Source: Oricola sp. (lineage in GTDB: Bacteria > Pseudomonadota > Alphaproteobacteria > Rhizobiales > Rhizobiaceae). Taken from it: a stretch of 64,000 bases of DNA. How positions within the stretch are numbered: position 1 is the stretch's first letter; each line of letters starts with the position of its first letter. Position numbers and translations under genes: made by a program. Where the stretch lies: positions 62,001 through 126,000 of the forward strand of contig NZ_JALEGV010000040.1 of the NCBI RefSeq assembly GCF_022763245.1, written 5' to 3'. Below, piece by piece: positions 56,001-60,981 of the stretch. The notes under the pieces were generated by a model that made no database searches, was not told where the DNA came from, and saw only the letters and a list, made by a program, of their open reading frames with translations.

Positions 56001-57680
56001 ACCGCCGACCGACCAGAAACCGCCCGTTCCCGCGGCCGCGCCGCCGCTGCCGCCGACGCTCTGCGCAAACAGCCCGTAAGACCCGATGCCGCGGGTTTCC
56101 ACGTAGGCGTCATCGCTCGCCGTGATCTTGGCCGTTCCGCCCTTGCCCGCCGTCCCGCCGCCGCCGCCGATCGCATAGGCGCCACCATTCGTGGACTTGG
56201 CCGAACCACCGCCGCCGCCCACTGACTGGGAGAAAAGACCGTGCGAATTGGCGCCCTTGGTCACCGTCTCGCTGGTACTGCTGGCGACGACCTCGGCCGT
56301 GCCGCCATTGCCGGCACTGCCGCCGTCATTGCCGAATGCGACCAGTCCGCCGCTCTTGCCCGAGTTGCCGCCGTCGCCGCCGAGAGACTGCGCCATGGCG
56401 CCGTGGGACGATTCCCCCTCGGTCACGATGATGCCGCGCTGCTCGGCCTTGGCGCTGCCGCCGTCGCCGCCCTCGCTGCCGTCTCCAGCCTTTCCGACGA
56501 CGCCATAGCTGTTGCCGCCCTTGCCGGAATTGCCGCCGCGGCTTTGAACGAAGAGACCGTTCGCCTCGTCGCCCTTCGTCAGCACATTGCCGTAATTGCG
56601 CCCGATCGCGGTTCCGCCGGCGGCGGAGTCACCGCCACTGCCGCCGCCGCTGAAAATGTAGCCCGATCCGCCCTTGCCGCCCTCGCCGGCCTGGCTCTGC
56701 ACCATGATGCCGTGGCTGCTTTCGCCGGTCGTGGTGATGTTGACATAGTTGTTGAGGGTGACGTCGCCGCCGTCGCCCGCCTCCCCGCCCTTCTTGCCGG
56801 ATGAGCCGGCATAGCCGTCGCCGCCCTTGCCGCCGTTTCCACCGACGCTCGCGGCATAGATGCCCGGCAGATCGTCGCTGACGGTCGTGATGTTGCCGTT
56901 GCTTGACGTGACGTTCAGTTCGTAATCAGGCCCGTTCTTGCCGTCATCGCCCTTCTCCGCGGGAATGCCGAGTGCGCCGTCGGCCCCTTTGCTGCCGTTG
57001 TTGCCCTTTCGGTATTCATCGACATTGTTCGCGTCCGCGCTGGCCGTCGGAAACGACGCGGACCCGTAGCTTGTCGATCCGACGCTCGGATCGGCGGTCG
57101 AGAAATCCAGGACGATGTCGCTGGTTGTGGTTGCCAGGCTGCTGTCGGCCAGTGTCACCGAAGTCACGTGACCGCCGATGCCGGTGGTCACCGCCGTGAC
57201 GGTGTAGGTTTCATTGGTCGCGACGTCAGTGAACTCGTCGCCGATTTCCTGCGCCAGCAGGATGAACTGGTCATGGCTCGTGCGCACCTTGTAGACGGGG
57301 CTGCCAATGACCTCGACGACGGTTTCGTATCTGTCCGCCTCGGCATTGTAGACTTCATCCCCGACAACGACCGCGCCGATCAGCGTGTCCGCCGCGACCT
57401 GGACGGGAACCATCCCTCCCAATAGGAGCGACATTGCAACGAGCCATCGCCGGATGTCGCCGGCGCGGGCTCTCAGACGTGAATTCAAGTATCGGGCAAG
57501 TGTCCGCAGCGTACCGGTTTCGCAACTATTACAACCGTCGCTCGCGGTGTCTTCAAGCACAGGAACCGCTTCATCGAACGCGCGGCGTCCGACACAAGGG
57601 ATTTCATGGTGCTTCTCACACTGCAACACCGGCACTCCCCCATCGTCCGGGCTTTCTCGCTCCGATTGCAGATGCCCCAA
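44040..57680 (-). CDS. Giant SIGGGGG-repeat autotransporter, about 4500 residues
   Basis: One of the longest genes one expects in a bacterium. The frame opens at a TTG (57680), but the real start is probably further in, since the hydrophobic signal core (WLVAMSLLLGGMVPVQVAA-DT) only begins near residue 79. GTG at 57560 and TTG at 57488 are alternatives and would give an extended signal peptide. Residues about 98-270 form a non-repeat head. The passenger then holds about 56 units with core AQS[IVL]GGGGG plus a few degenerate ones. A helical linker carries the pair GC-x10-C (44864-44900), and the barrel of about 275 residues ends in ARLAF. Likely a surface adhesin or matrix fibre. It sits next to the CHAT operon and a ToxR-like regulator. 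Confidence 0.92.
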   Translation of the reverse strand: MGHLQSERESPDDGGVPVLQCEKHHEIPCVGRRAFDEAVPVLEDTASDGCNSCETGTLRTLARYLNSRLRARAGDIRRWLVAMSLLLGGMVPVQVAADTLIGAVVVGDEVYNAEADRYETVVEVIGSPVYKVRTSHDQFILLAQEIGDEFTDVATNETYTVTAVTTGIGGHVTSVTLADSSLATTTSDIVLDFSTADPSVGSTSYGSASFPTASADANNVDEYRKGNNGSKGADGALGIPAEKGDDGKNGPDYELNVTSSNGNITTVSDDLPGIYAASVGGNGGKGGDGYAGSSGKKGGEAGDGGDVTLNNYVNITTTGESSHGIMVQSQAGEGGKGGSGYIFSGGGSGGDSAAGGTAIGRNYGNVLTKGDEANGLFVQSRGGNSGKGGNSYGVVGKAGDGSEGGDGGSAKAEQRGIIVTEGESSHGAMAQSLGGDGGNSGKSGGLVAFGNDGGSAGNGGTAEVVASSTSETVTKGANSHGLFSQSVGGGGGSAKSTNGGAYAIGGGGGTAGKGGTAKITASDDAYVETRGIGSYGLFAQSVGGSGGAAAGTGGFWSVGGTGGSGSDGGNVTIQSGATVVTSGADARGVFAQSVGGGGGDVNATGGVVALGGDGGAAGDGGNVSVSLSSASQVWTSGNGADGVVAQSVGGGGGTGSNSAGLVALGGDGDSGGDGGNVTVSNSGFISTEGDRARGLFAQSVGGGGGAGGEGGSLVTIGGDGGVGSDGGKVTIDNSGIIKTAGDFATALQAQSIGGGGGDGGYAGGAFTTIGGSGAGGGDGGQVDVTHSGVIWTEGNDSHGVFAESIGGGGGNGGSVDSGSLFAGVAIGGSGDGGGDGGAVSVSFDARTVDIDGTDTDIEPLVVTEGDRSRGVFLQSVGGGGGNGGYATNVTAGLFGAVSVAIGGSGGGGGKGGTVSIDGDVNVVTYGDNSEGIYAQSVGGGGGSGGYSIATSVAGGIAVGASVSVGIGGSGGSGGNGGTVDIDSGGSIVTTGDFSTGLLGQSVGGGGGKGGYNISIAVALSDTFALGVPIGIGGSGGDGGRGGTVDVAFDGTISTAGDDAAGALIQSVGGGGGAGGYNVSGAVAMSGVVGGGVAVGLGGSGGGGGNGGKVDGDIGGNIYTSGDRSSGAVIQSVGGGGGSGGVNVAGTVSVGGTVGAGVSVGLGGTGGGGGNGGNVSGSVGGVILTEGEQSDGLVVQSLGGGGGSGGFNVSGNLSISGTGGGSVSVGLGGAGGDGGSAGTVDADAEDDIETQGDQSRGFVAQSLGGGGGAGAFNISGDVAMAGTGAGAVGVGVGGSGGGGGNASSVTADAASISTYGDESAAFTAQSLGGGGGAGAFNITGGATFAGTGSGYVGIGVGGSGGGGGNAGTVDATIDGDIYTEGASSYGALAQSVGGGGGSGAFNVTGGLTATGTYSGSASVGVGGSGGDGGDGDDVTLDLTGSAVTKGDDSDAITAQSLGGGGGNGAFNISGGVNFAATGAAGVSVGIGGSGGGGGDGGDVTLTVNDGVTVTDTSRVAASTEGDRSRGVVVQSLGGGGGSGGFNISGGIAGAGTAAGAINVGIGGSGGDGGDGGAVSADITGYSLTKGEESVAVLAQSVGGGGGAGGFNISGGIAGGSSGAGTLNVGLGGSGGEGGDAGAVTLSINDELTSPTTSLVAAQTEGDKSDAIVAQSLGGGGGSGGFNISGGISAFGNVSGNLNVGIGGSGGGGGDASTVTADIIGAAVTKGEKSTGVLVQSAGGGGGAGGFNINGGIAAGSDWGGNVSLGLGGAGGSGGDGANVSLTMNEDVTDSDDTLVSAVTEGDESIGIIVQSLGGGGGVGGMVIDGNVAMGSSGAGNLGIGIGGKGGGGGDAGTATADIYGDIGTTGDDSSALLVQSVGGGGGKGGIAITAGIAGSKDLAGNILVGIGGAGGDGGDGSTVTATLVGDIETEGEDSSGATFQSIGGGGGSGGFNIVGGISLALGESGAGNLGVGVGGFGGAGGKGAGVTGSLTGDITTEGDGGYGALMQSVGGGGGAGGFNVTGGIAASRATTGSLGFGLGGFGGGGGNAGNVSGTLDGDVSTGGDDAFGVILQSIGGAGGTGGFNVTGNVSLTSSKENTAISAGIGIGGFGGSAGDAGKVTGDVTGLYVTTGENADAVMAQSIAGGGGAGGINISGSVALGSGTAGTVTVGIGGFGGDGGNAGEVKLTREGDTYTTGALSDGLVAQSIGGSGGAGGLNVTGDLSGSTSGNAGSFGFGLGGFGGGGGDADDVTVTVSGSVLASGFGDEETFTDRSFNVDGETLKLDDYRTRSDGSNGVLAQSIGGGGGAGGFNVSGQVAITTTKTSNGRLGSIGIGGFGGDGGNAGEVSVTLAAEDDDTERAQVQAAGDNTVALAAQSIGGGGGVGGFNISGGISTEGQVVVGVGGFGGDGGSADDVTVDVDADIFASGNHSKGLLAQSIGGGGGAGGINISGGVIASLTTTTEPALTFGVGGFAGDGDDAGEVTVTHTGQIMVDGFDVHGVLVQSIGGGGGAGGMNVTGVISGSGGTSRIDGFTFGMGLGGYGGTGADGAEVSLVSNGNIFMNTVIDVSTDDDTGEETITFSADEYGANGAGIVIQSIGGGGGTGGLNATGVIAPSGSPLAMGIGGTGGAGGDSDDVTLVRGYTVVDTVETETPGLIMTFGDASAGIIAQSISGGGGNAGINAVLGVAAASDPSDAISASIAVGGSGGDAGDSGDVSVRHNGDIQTDGDGSGGILAQSITRGGGSGTFNVGTGFYGKSAALSMAIGGDGGTGGIAGDVSVEHDGVIITGGHNSAAITAQSIGRGGGDASFDFANSPFSWNEVSIGLGGKGGTGGEAGDVEVTTDGTLETDGDDSSGIVAQSIGGAGGRSGSRSIGVAVTFGEGANAEGYSGSLAVGRTGGEGGIAGSITVDNAADIETAGERSRGILAQSIGGDGGAGGSAMGLVINVKGAFALSVGGEGGSGAVADEVTVTNDGAIITEGDDSDGILAQSIGGGGGAGGMAGTLGWTLVAGPQSNSSNSLTIAVGGTGGTGGTGDDVSVTNNGAIATSGDKSYGIRAQSIGGGGGVGGAALHARLIGNYDTNSVDVNVGGGGGEGETAGDVDVTNEGLIYTTGTDAAGISANSIGGGGGDAGIVLDAIAGGTVSTTQHRLVVNIGGDGGKGGTGGEVSVINRVSDTASDGDMSGVIVTEGKGAYGIFAQSIGGGGGNSSSIFSMSGLGGGAESLTAGFNFGAFGGEGNKGGKVTVENSGHVQTSGEGAHGIFAQSLGGGGGNGGMVIAGNFIIGSGATNTPLIALGGVGGDGGDGGGVTVTNSGTILTQGDKAHGILAQSIGGGGGNASMGFAATVEPITLVASNAFSAILGATGGGEGGQGGNVTVTHTGDITVLGDGSEAIKAQSINGGGGGLDLNIDGFTALPGLSLLSGTGPAEAPDPLVAARAGAEGASGMNAGKVTVNSTGTIGTGGDDSVAISVDSIGGGGGTISLNFTLAELDESLGEEETDLTVQADLGSDGGENNDGGDIDSTQSGNVVTLGENSVGTNVQSIGGGGGRLFVAIESLFEEWFGGTVVNLGGDEVETSTGGDITYEQDGMVATGGDFSPGAVVQSIGGGGGYAFIDLQIGSQDDTDAAEPQNDVLSAASFAAFTTPTLGSGTTWISLGAEGGTGNDGGAIDIGYSGGFQTTGDHAPALLVQSIGAGGGAATVSGDDAPHIYLGGFKGAEGNGGSVTLANDGQVLTSGTSSHGIIVQSIGGGGGAIFGSFSQPDVVLLDNNSGDGGAVSVTQTGNVGILGDGGIGILAQSIGGGGGFIDGTFLGAAGGAGSGGAVSVELDGSILLGGSANTGVYAQSAGADGTGAVSVGVSGSIEAQGDESKGLVAESVTSAGAGAVDVEVGGSVAMLGTQSVGVTARSEGKTSGAVTVGLTGTVYTSGTDSVGVWAISDGTDSAGNITVTAGDDIRGGAGDGKAVVLEGGADNKLLASGSLSAVSGLVVLAGDGNDTVDNSGAIVGNLVLGAGDNAVLNRMGASFVTIDTLDLRDGAGSTGNFTNAGYLYLGQSAPFYPLDFAAGEAYDDYVSDDPANDILFGTSVISHVALDGDFVQTVDGKSYYDIAFGPYASDRIDATGDAVVEGEAVITLTWLENSDPVPLVATEGTGTDLGLHVEDTIALDYKVIDGDDGILLGYESEFGQDFLTRNEAAMGRHLDSALDVGGANGIGRLLALLGSLPVGQEDLYAEIFSELDPEAYLAPSVEQFQSARDFAGNLFGCADWSDAGSGPCLWNKIEVHGLDRDGSDFGKSVEIADVFRLRFGADVPMEQGWSLGWAMGYDNVSDIAFDGDRAMGQAYGYHGGFGFRRTFGDAGDGSISFSVIAGKQYATMHRRQAVFTAGIGSAEYGNTYVGFVGEAGYSFDLGPVFVRPGVGASYLRVGQGAFTETGLDGLGVAGDAHGQWIASIVPQITVGAEITDNARLILAGGAVIHDTDAITHPFRLLGADSAADPAMIATPIDEKTLFGEARLQVFGGERLQVDMGYRGEFGGDTNSHQAHIAARLAF
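45870..56865 (-). repeat. About 56 beta-helix repeats with S[IVL]GGGGG core
   Basis: About 11 kb of related units, each coding for strands (VTVxxxGxIxTxGxxSxGIxAQS) and a G5 loop. Residues after the G5 loop fall into groups: AFNISG/GFNISGG units dominate the middle (about 50.3-54.1 kb), pointing to local tandem duplication. The N-terminal units use SVGG and SLGG, the C-terminal ones mostly SIGG. Confidence 0.8.
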
Positions 57681-57798
57681 CTCAGGGCTTTAACTGAATG
57701 CCATCTGGTAAATCATGAATCAAATGTGAAATGTGGGAAGATGAGCAGGTTTCTTTGCTTTCGAATACAGCCCGATTGAAAACTCGAGGCTTTTCCAA

Positions 57799-59343
57799 TC
57801 AGGCGCTCAGTCCGTATCGGGGGAAAACCTGCTGAACCAGAGATTGCAGCGTCGGGGCCAGGAAGGGCAGCGACGCGAGAAAGCTGGTCTGGTCGAGACC
57901 ATGATGCAGTCTCGAGATTTCACGGGCCTCCTCAACGGCGGCGGACACCTGTCCGTCGAGGTCCAGAGCCATCATCGTGGCGACGCGCTCATTGACGGAG
58001 CGCCAGGCGAATTTCCGTGTCTTCTTCGCCGCTTCCGCTGCCTTGCCGAATTGCCCAAGCGACATTTCGATCAGCGCAAGGGTCAGGAAACTCGTGTGAT
58101 TGTAGGGGTCGATCGGGTTGAGGGCCAAAGCGGTCTCAATGGAGATTCGGGCGGATTGCGGGTCGCCGGCCATCACCTGCATGCGGGCAAGATCGGAATG
58201 CGCCGCCGAATAGCTCGGCGACAGGTCGATCGTGCGCTGCAATCGCCCGAAGCCCTCCATCGGATCGCCCTGCATGAGGTCCATGCGCGCCAACATCAGA
58301 TTGCAGTAAGGATCGAGCGGATCGACCTCCACCGCAGCCCTGGCGATAGCAAGTCCCCGATCTGCGGCCTCCCTTGCTCCGTCCTCCTGCAGGTAGGCGA
58401 GCAGGAAATCCGCGTTGGCCAGACCGGCCCGGGCCCGTGCGAAACCCGGCTCCAAAGCCAGCGCCTGCTCAAAGTGCCGCCTCGCCTCCTCGTGCCGGCC
58501 AAGATCGGCGGAGTGCACTCGCGACAGGCCGAGGTGAAAATGCTCCCAGGCGTTCAGCGAGGCAGGCGCCTTGGAATGCGCCCGTTCCAGTTCGCGCGAC
58601 GAGATGTTGGCGTCGATCTCGGCCGCGAGCTTGCGCACCACGTCCTGCCGCATCTCGTGAATTTCCCCCGGGCGCAGCGGATAGTGTTGGCGCCAGAGCG
58701 CCTCGTCGGTCGTCGTGTCCGCCACCTCGACCGTGACGTGAATCCGGTCCGCCACGAGCTCGAGGCTTCCCGAGACGCAGTATCGCACGTTCAACCGCGC
58801 GCCGACCTCGGCTGGCGTCAGCGCGAAGGAGGGAAACTGGAACGACGAGCCGCGCGCGATGACGAAGAGCGACCGCAGTTTCGAGAGGGCCGTGAGAATG
58901 TCGTCCGGAAGCGCTTCCGCCAGAAACGCCCGCGGCGGCTCCTCGCCAACGATGCGAAACGGCAGCACGGCCACCGACGGGCGTCCGGCCCTGACATCGA
59001 TCTTCGTGTCGGTCTCGTCGACCGTCGCGACCTCGACTGTCGCGTGCTGCGCCAATGTCACGGCCCCGACGAATTTGACGCCACGGCCATAGACGGTTTC
59101 CACCAGGTCCCGGCCGATGGCCACGCGCAGCGAGCGGACGGTGACGGCGATCGCGGAGTCGGAGATCGCTCTCCCGCCCCACACGTTTTCGACCAGTTCG
59201 TCCTTGCCGACGAGGCGATGGCGGTTCTCCAACAGGTACTGTAACAGCGCGAGCGGCTGCGCGCGCAGGGATAGGACCTGCCCCGCCGACGTCAGTTCGA
59301 AGCGCTCGCTGTCGAACTCCATGCCGTTGAAGAAGTAACGCAT
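57799..59343 (-). CDS. Winged-helix (OmpR/ToxR-type) regulator with TPR domain
   Basis: A 514-residue cytoplasmic regulator. The ATG at 59343 follows GAGGACGTC. Residues 1-95 form a Trans_reg_C winged helix (LRAQPLALLQYLLENRHRLVGKDELVENVWGG...VRSLRVAIG...GRGVKFVG). About 120-250 match the FlgO/TolB-like domain common in CadC-type and adenylate-cyclase-associated TPR proteins (VAVLPFRIVGEE...GSLELVADRIHVTVEVADTTT). About 260-480 are TPRs. There is no membrane segment, so it is unlike ToxR itself and closer to HilA-type proteins. It lies between the giant autotransporter (same strand, 118 bases upstream of it) and the divergent carbohydrate importer; which of them it controls is open. The 57681-57798 gap is AT-rich and probably holds the autotransporter promoter. 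Confidence 0.88.
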   Translation of the reverse strand: MRYFFNGMEFDSERFELTSAGQVLSLRAQPLALLQYLLENRHRLVGKDELVENVWGGRAISDSAIAVTVRSLRVAIGRDLVETVYGRGVKFVGAVTLAQHATVEVATVDETDTKIDVRAGRPSVAVLPFRIVGEEPPRAFLAEALPDDILTALSKLRSLFVIARGSSFQFPSFALTPAEVGARLNVRYCVSGSLELVADRIHVTVEVADTTTDEALWRQHYPLRPGEIHEMRQDVVRKLAAEIDANISSRELERAHSKAPASLNAWEHFHLGLSRVHSADLGRHEEARRHFEQALALEPGFARARAGLANADFLLAYLQEDGAREAADRGLAIARAAVEVDPLDPYCNLMLARMDLMQGDPMEGFGRLQRTIDLSPSYSAAHSDLARMQVMAGDPQSARISIETALALNPIDPYNHTSFLTLALIEMSLGQFGKAAEAAKKTRKFAWRSVNERVATMMALDLDGQVSAAVEEAREISRLHHGLDQTSFLASLPFLAPTLQSLVQQVFPRYGLSA

Positions 59344-59485
59344 GACGTCCTCATACCACATTATTGCGACGGTTCGAGGAAGGCTTCTCGGCACGGTCGT
59401 TCACTTCTGGGCGCGTGTCACACGAATTTCCCGCGAAGGTCGTCAGGACGTAATACCAGCGTCACACAGCCCCACTAGAGAGGCG

Positions 59486-59501
59486 TTGCACACGTGTGCA
59501 A
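59486..59501. promoter_or_regulatory. Perfect 16-bp palindrome upstream of the carbohydrate importer
   Basis: TTGCACACGTGTGCAA is perfectly symmetrical with a central CG, the form typical of LacI-family operators. It lies 34 bases before the binding-protein start codon, where a repressor would block transcription. No LacI-family gene is in the window; it may lie to the right. Confidence 0.6.
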
Positions 59502-59534
59502 AGTCAGACTCACCTCCAGCTTCCGGGGATCATC

Positions 59535-60902
59535 ATGACCATCATGAAGAAGACGACGACGCTCGCCATTGCGAGTGCGCTGCTATCCGCCACGGTGTTC
59601 GGCGCCATGGCCGAAGACTACACGATTTCTGTCTGGGCCGGCGGCTCGGGCGAAGAATCCGATTACCGCGTCAAGGCGATCGAAATCGCCGCCGACCTCT
59701 ACGAGCAGGAAGCCGCCATCCGCGGCGAAGAGGTCAACATCACCGTCGACACGCAGCTCTTCAGCGGCTGGGACGACTTCAAGCAGGCCGTGACGCTGGC
59801 CGCCGAATCCGGCACCGCGCCGAACATCATCGTTTCCGGCCACGAAGACATCGGCCCCTGGGCCCAGGCGGGCATTCTGCGTCCGATGGAAGACTATGTC
59901 GATTTCGACGCCTGGCCGCTCAACCAGGTCTATGACAACCTGATCCAGGTCTCCTCCTTCGACGGCAAGATCTGGGGCATCCCGCAGGACGCCGAATCCC
60001 GTCCCTTCTTCTTCTGGCGCAAGAACCTCGAAGGCATCGGCTATTCGGCCGAAGAGATCGACGCGCTGCCGCAGAAGATCCTCGACGGCGAATACACGCT
60101 CTACGACATGCTCGGCGACGCCAAGAAAATGCAGGAAGCCGGCCTGGTCGACGACATGAAGGGCTTCATGCCGCGTCCGTCCAACGGTCCGGACTACTGG
60201 CAGTTCTACCAGAGCTTCGGCGGCGAGATGGTCGATGCCGAAACCGGCAAGCTCGTCTTCGACAAGCGCGCCCTCACCGACATGTACCAGTTCTTCGTCG
60301 ATGCCGTCGAAATGGGCGTCGTTCCGGCGACCTATCTGGGCGGCGACTGGGACACGTGGCACGGCAGCGTCTCCGCCGGCAAGGCGGGCGCATGGCATGG
60401 CGGCACCTGGCATTACGCCCAGTGGACCAAGAAGAACGGCCTCGACGATTTCTTCGGCAACATCGTCTACACGCTGATCCCGGCCGGCAATGAAAACGGC
60501 CGCGCCAACTCCATCACCCACCCGCTGGTCTACCTGCTCTCGACCACCGGTTCCGACGATGACGCCGCGCTGTCGGCCGATCTCGTCTCGATCGCGTCCG
60601 AGCCGCGCATCAACGCGCTGCATGCGATGAAATCGAGCCACCTGGCGATCGGCAAGGAAGAGCTGAACGTTCCGCTCTACGCCGAAAGCCGCTGGGCGAC
60701 CGAGGCCACCAAGAACCTGCTGCCGCACGCCAACGCCCTGCCCAACAGCGCGGATTTCGGCGTTGTCTGGACGGCGATGTTCAAGGGCCTGGAAGCGTCC
60801 TGGACGGGCGTCTCGTCGGTTGAGGACGCGGTCAACGCCGCCGAACAAACCGTCGGCAACGCGCTTGGCGACAAGGTGGTCTACCGCAACCACGGCATGT
60901 AA
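59535..60902 (+). CDS. Carbohydrate-type ABC solute-binding protein (SBP_bac_1)
   Basis: A 455-residue periplasmic binding protein. ATG 59535 follows GGGGA; ATG 59544 (MKKTTTLAIAS) is an alternative. The signal peptide ends at AMAE-D. The mature part follows the family 1 sugar-binder pattern: ISVWAGGSGEE, FKQAVTLAAESGTAPNIIVSG, DGKIWGIPQDAESRPFFFWRKNL, and a Trp-rich pocket near WDTWHGSVSAGKAGAWHGGTWHYAQW. It starts an operon with two permeases and an ATPase. The ligand is probably a sugar, glycoside or polyol; nothing in the sequence fixes it. Confidence 0.92.
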   Translation: MTIMKKTTTLAIASALLSATVFGAMAEDYTISVWAGGSGEESDYRVKAIEIAADLYEQEAAIRGEEVNITVDTQLFSGWDDFKQAVTLAAESGTAPNIIVSGHEDIGPWAQAGILRPMEDYVDFDAWPLNQVYDNLIQVSSFDGKIWGIPQDAESRPFFFWRKNLEGIGYSAEEIDALPQKILDGEYTLYDMLGDAKKMQEAGLVDDMKGFMPRPSNGPDYWQFYQSFGGEMVDAETGKLVFDKRALTDMYQFFVDAVEMGVVPATYLGGDWDTWHGSVSAGKAGAWHGGTWHYAQWTKKNGLDDFFGNIVYTLIPAGNENGRANSITHPLVYLLSTTGSDDDAALSADLVSIASEPRINALHAMKSSHLAIGKEELNVPLYAESRWATEATKNLLPHANALPNSADFGVVWTAMFKGLEASWTGVSSVEDAVNAAEQTVGNALGDKVVYRNHGM

Positions 60903-60919
60903 TCCTCAGGTGTGAGCGA

Positions 60920-60952
60920 GGCGCCGGGCGGAACCCGTGTCCGGCCGGCGCC
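60920..60952 (+). terminator. Intergenic hairpin after the sugar-binding-protein gene
   Basis: GGCGCCGG pairs perfectly with CCGGCGCC around a 17-base loop, between the binding-protein stop and the first permease start. No U-tract is present. It is the third such hairpin after a binding-protein gene in this window. Confidence 0.5.
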
Positions 60953-60981
60953 GATCAAATCCCCACGACCGGAACCAAGTC

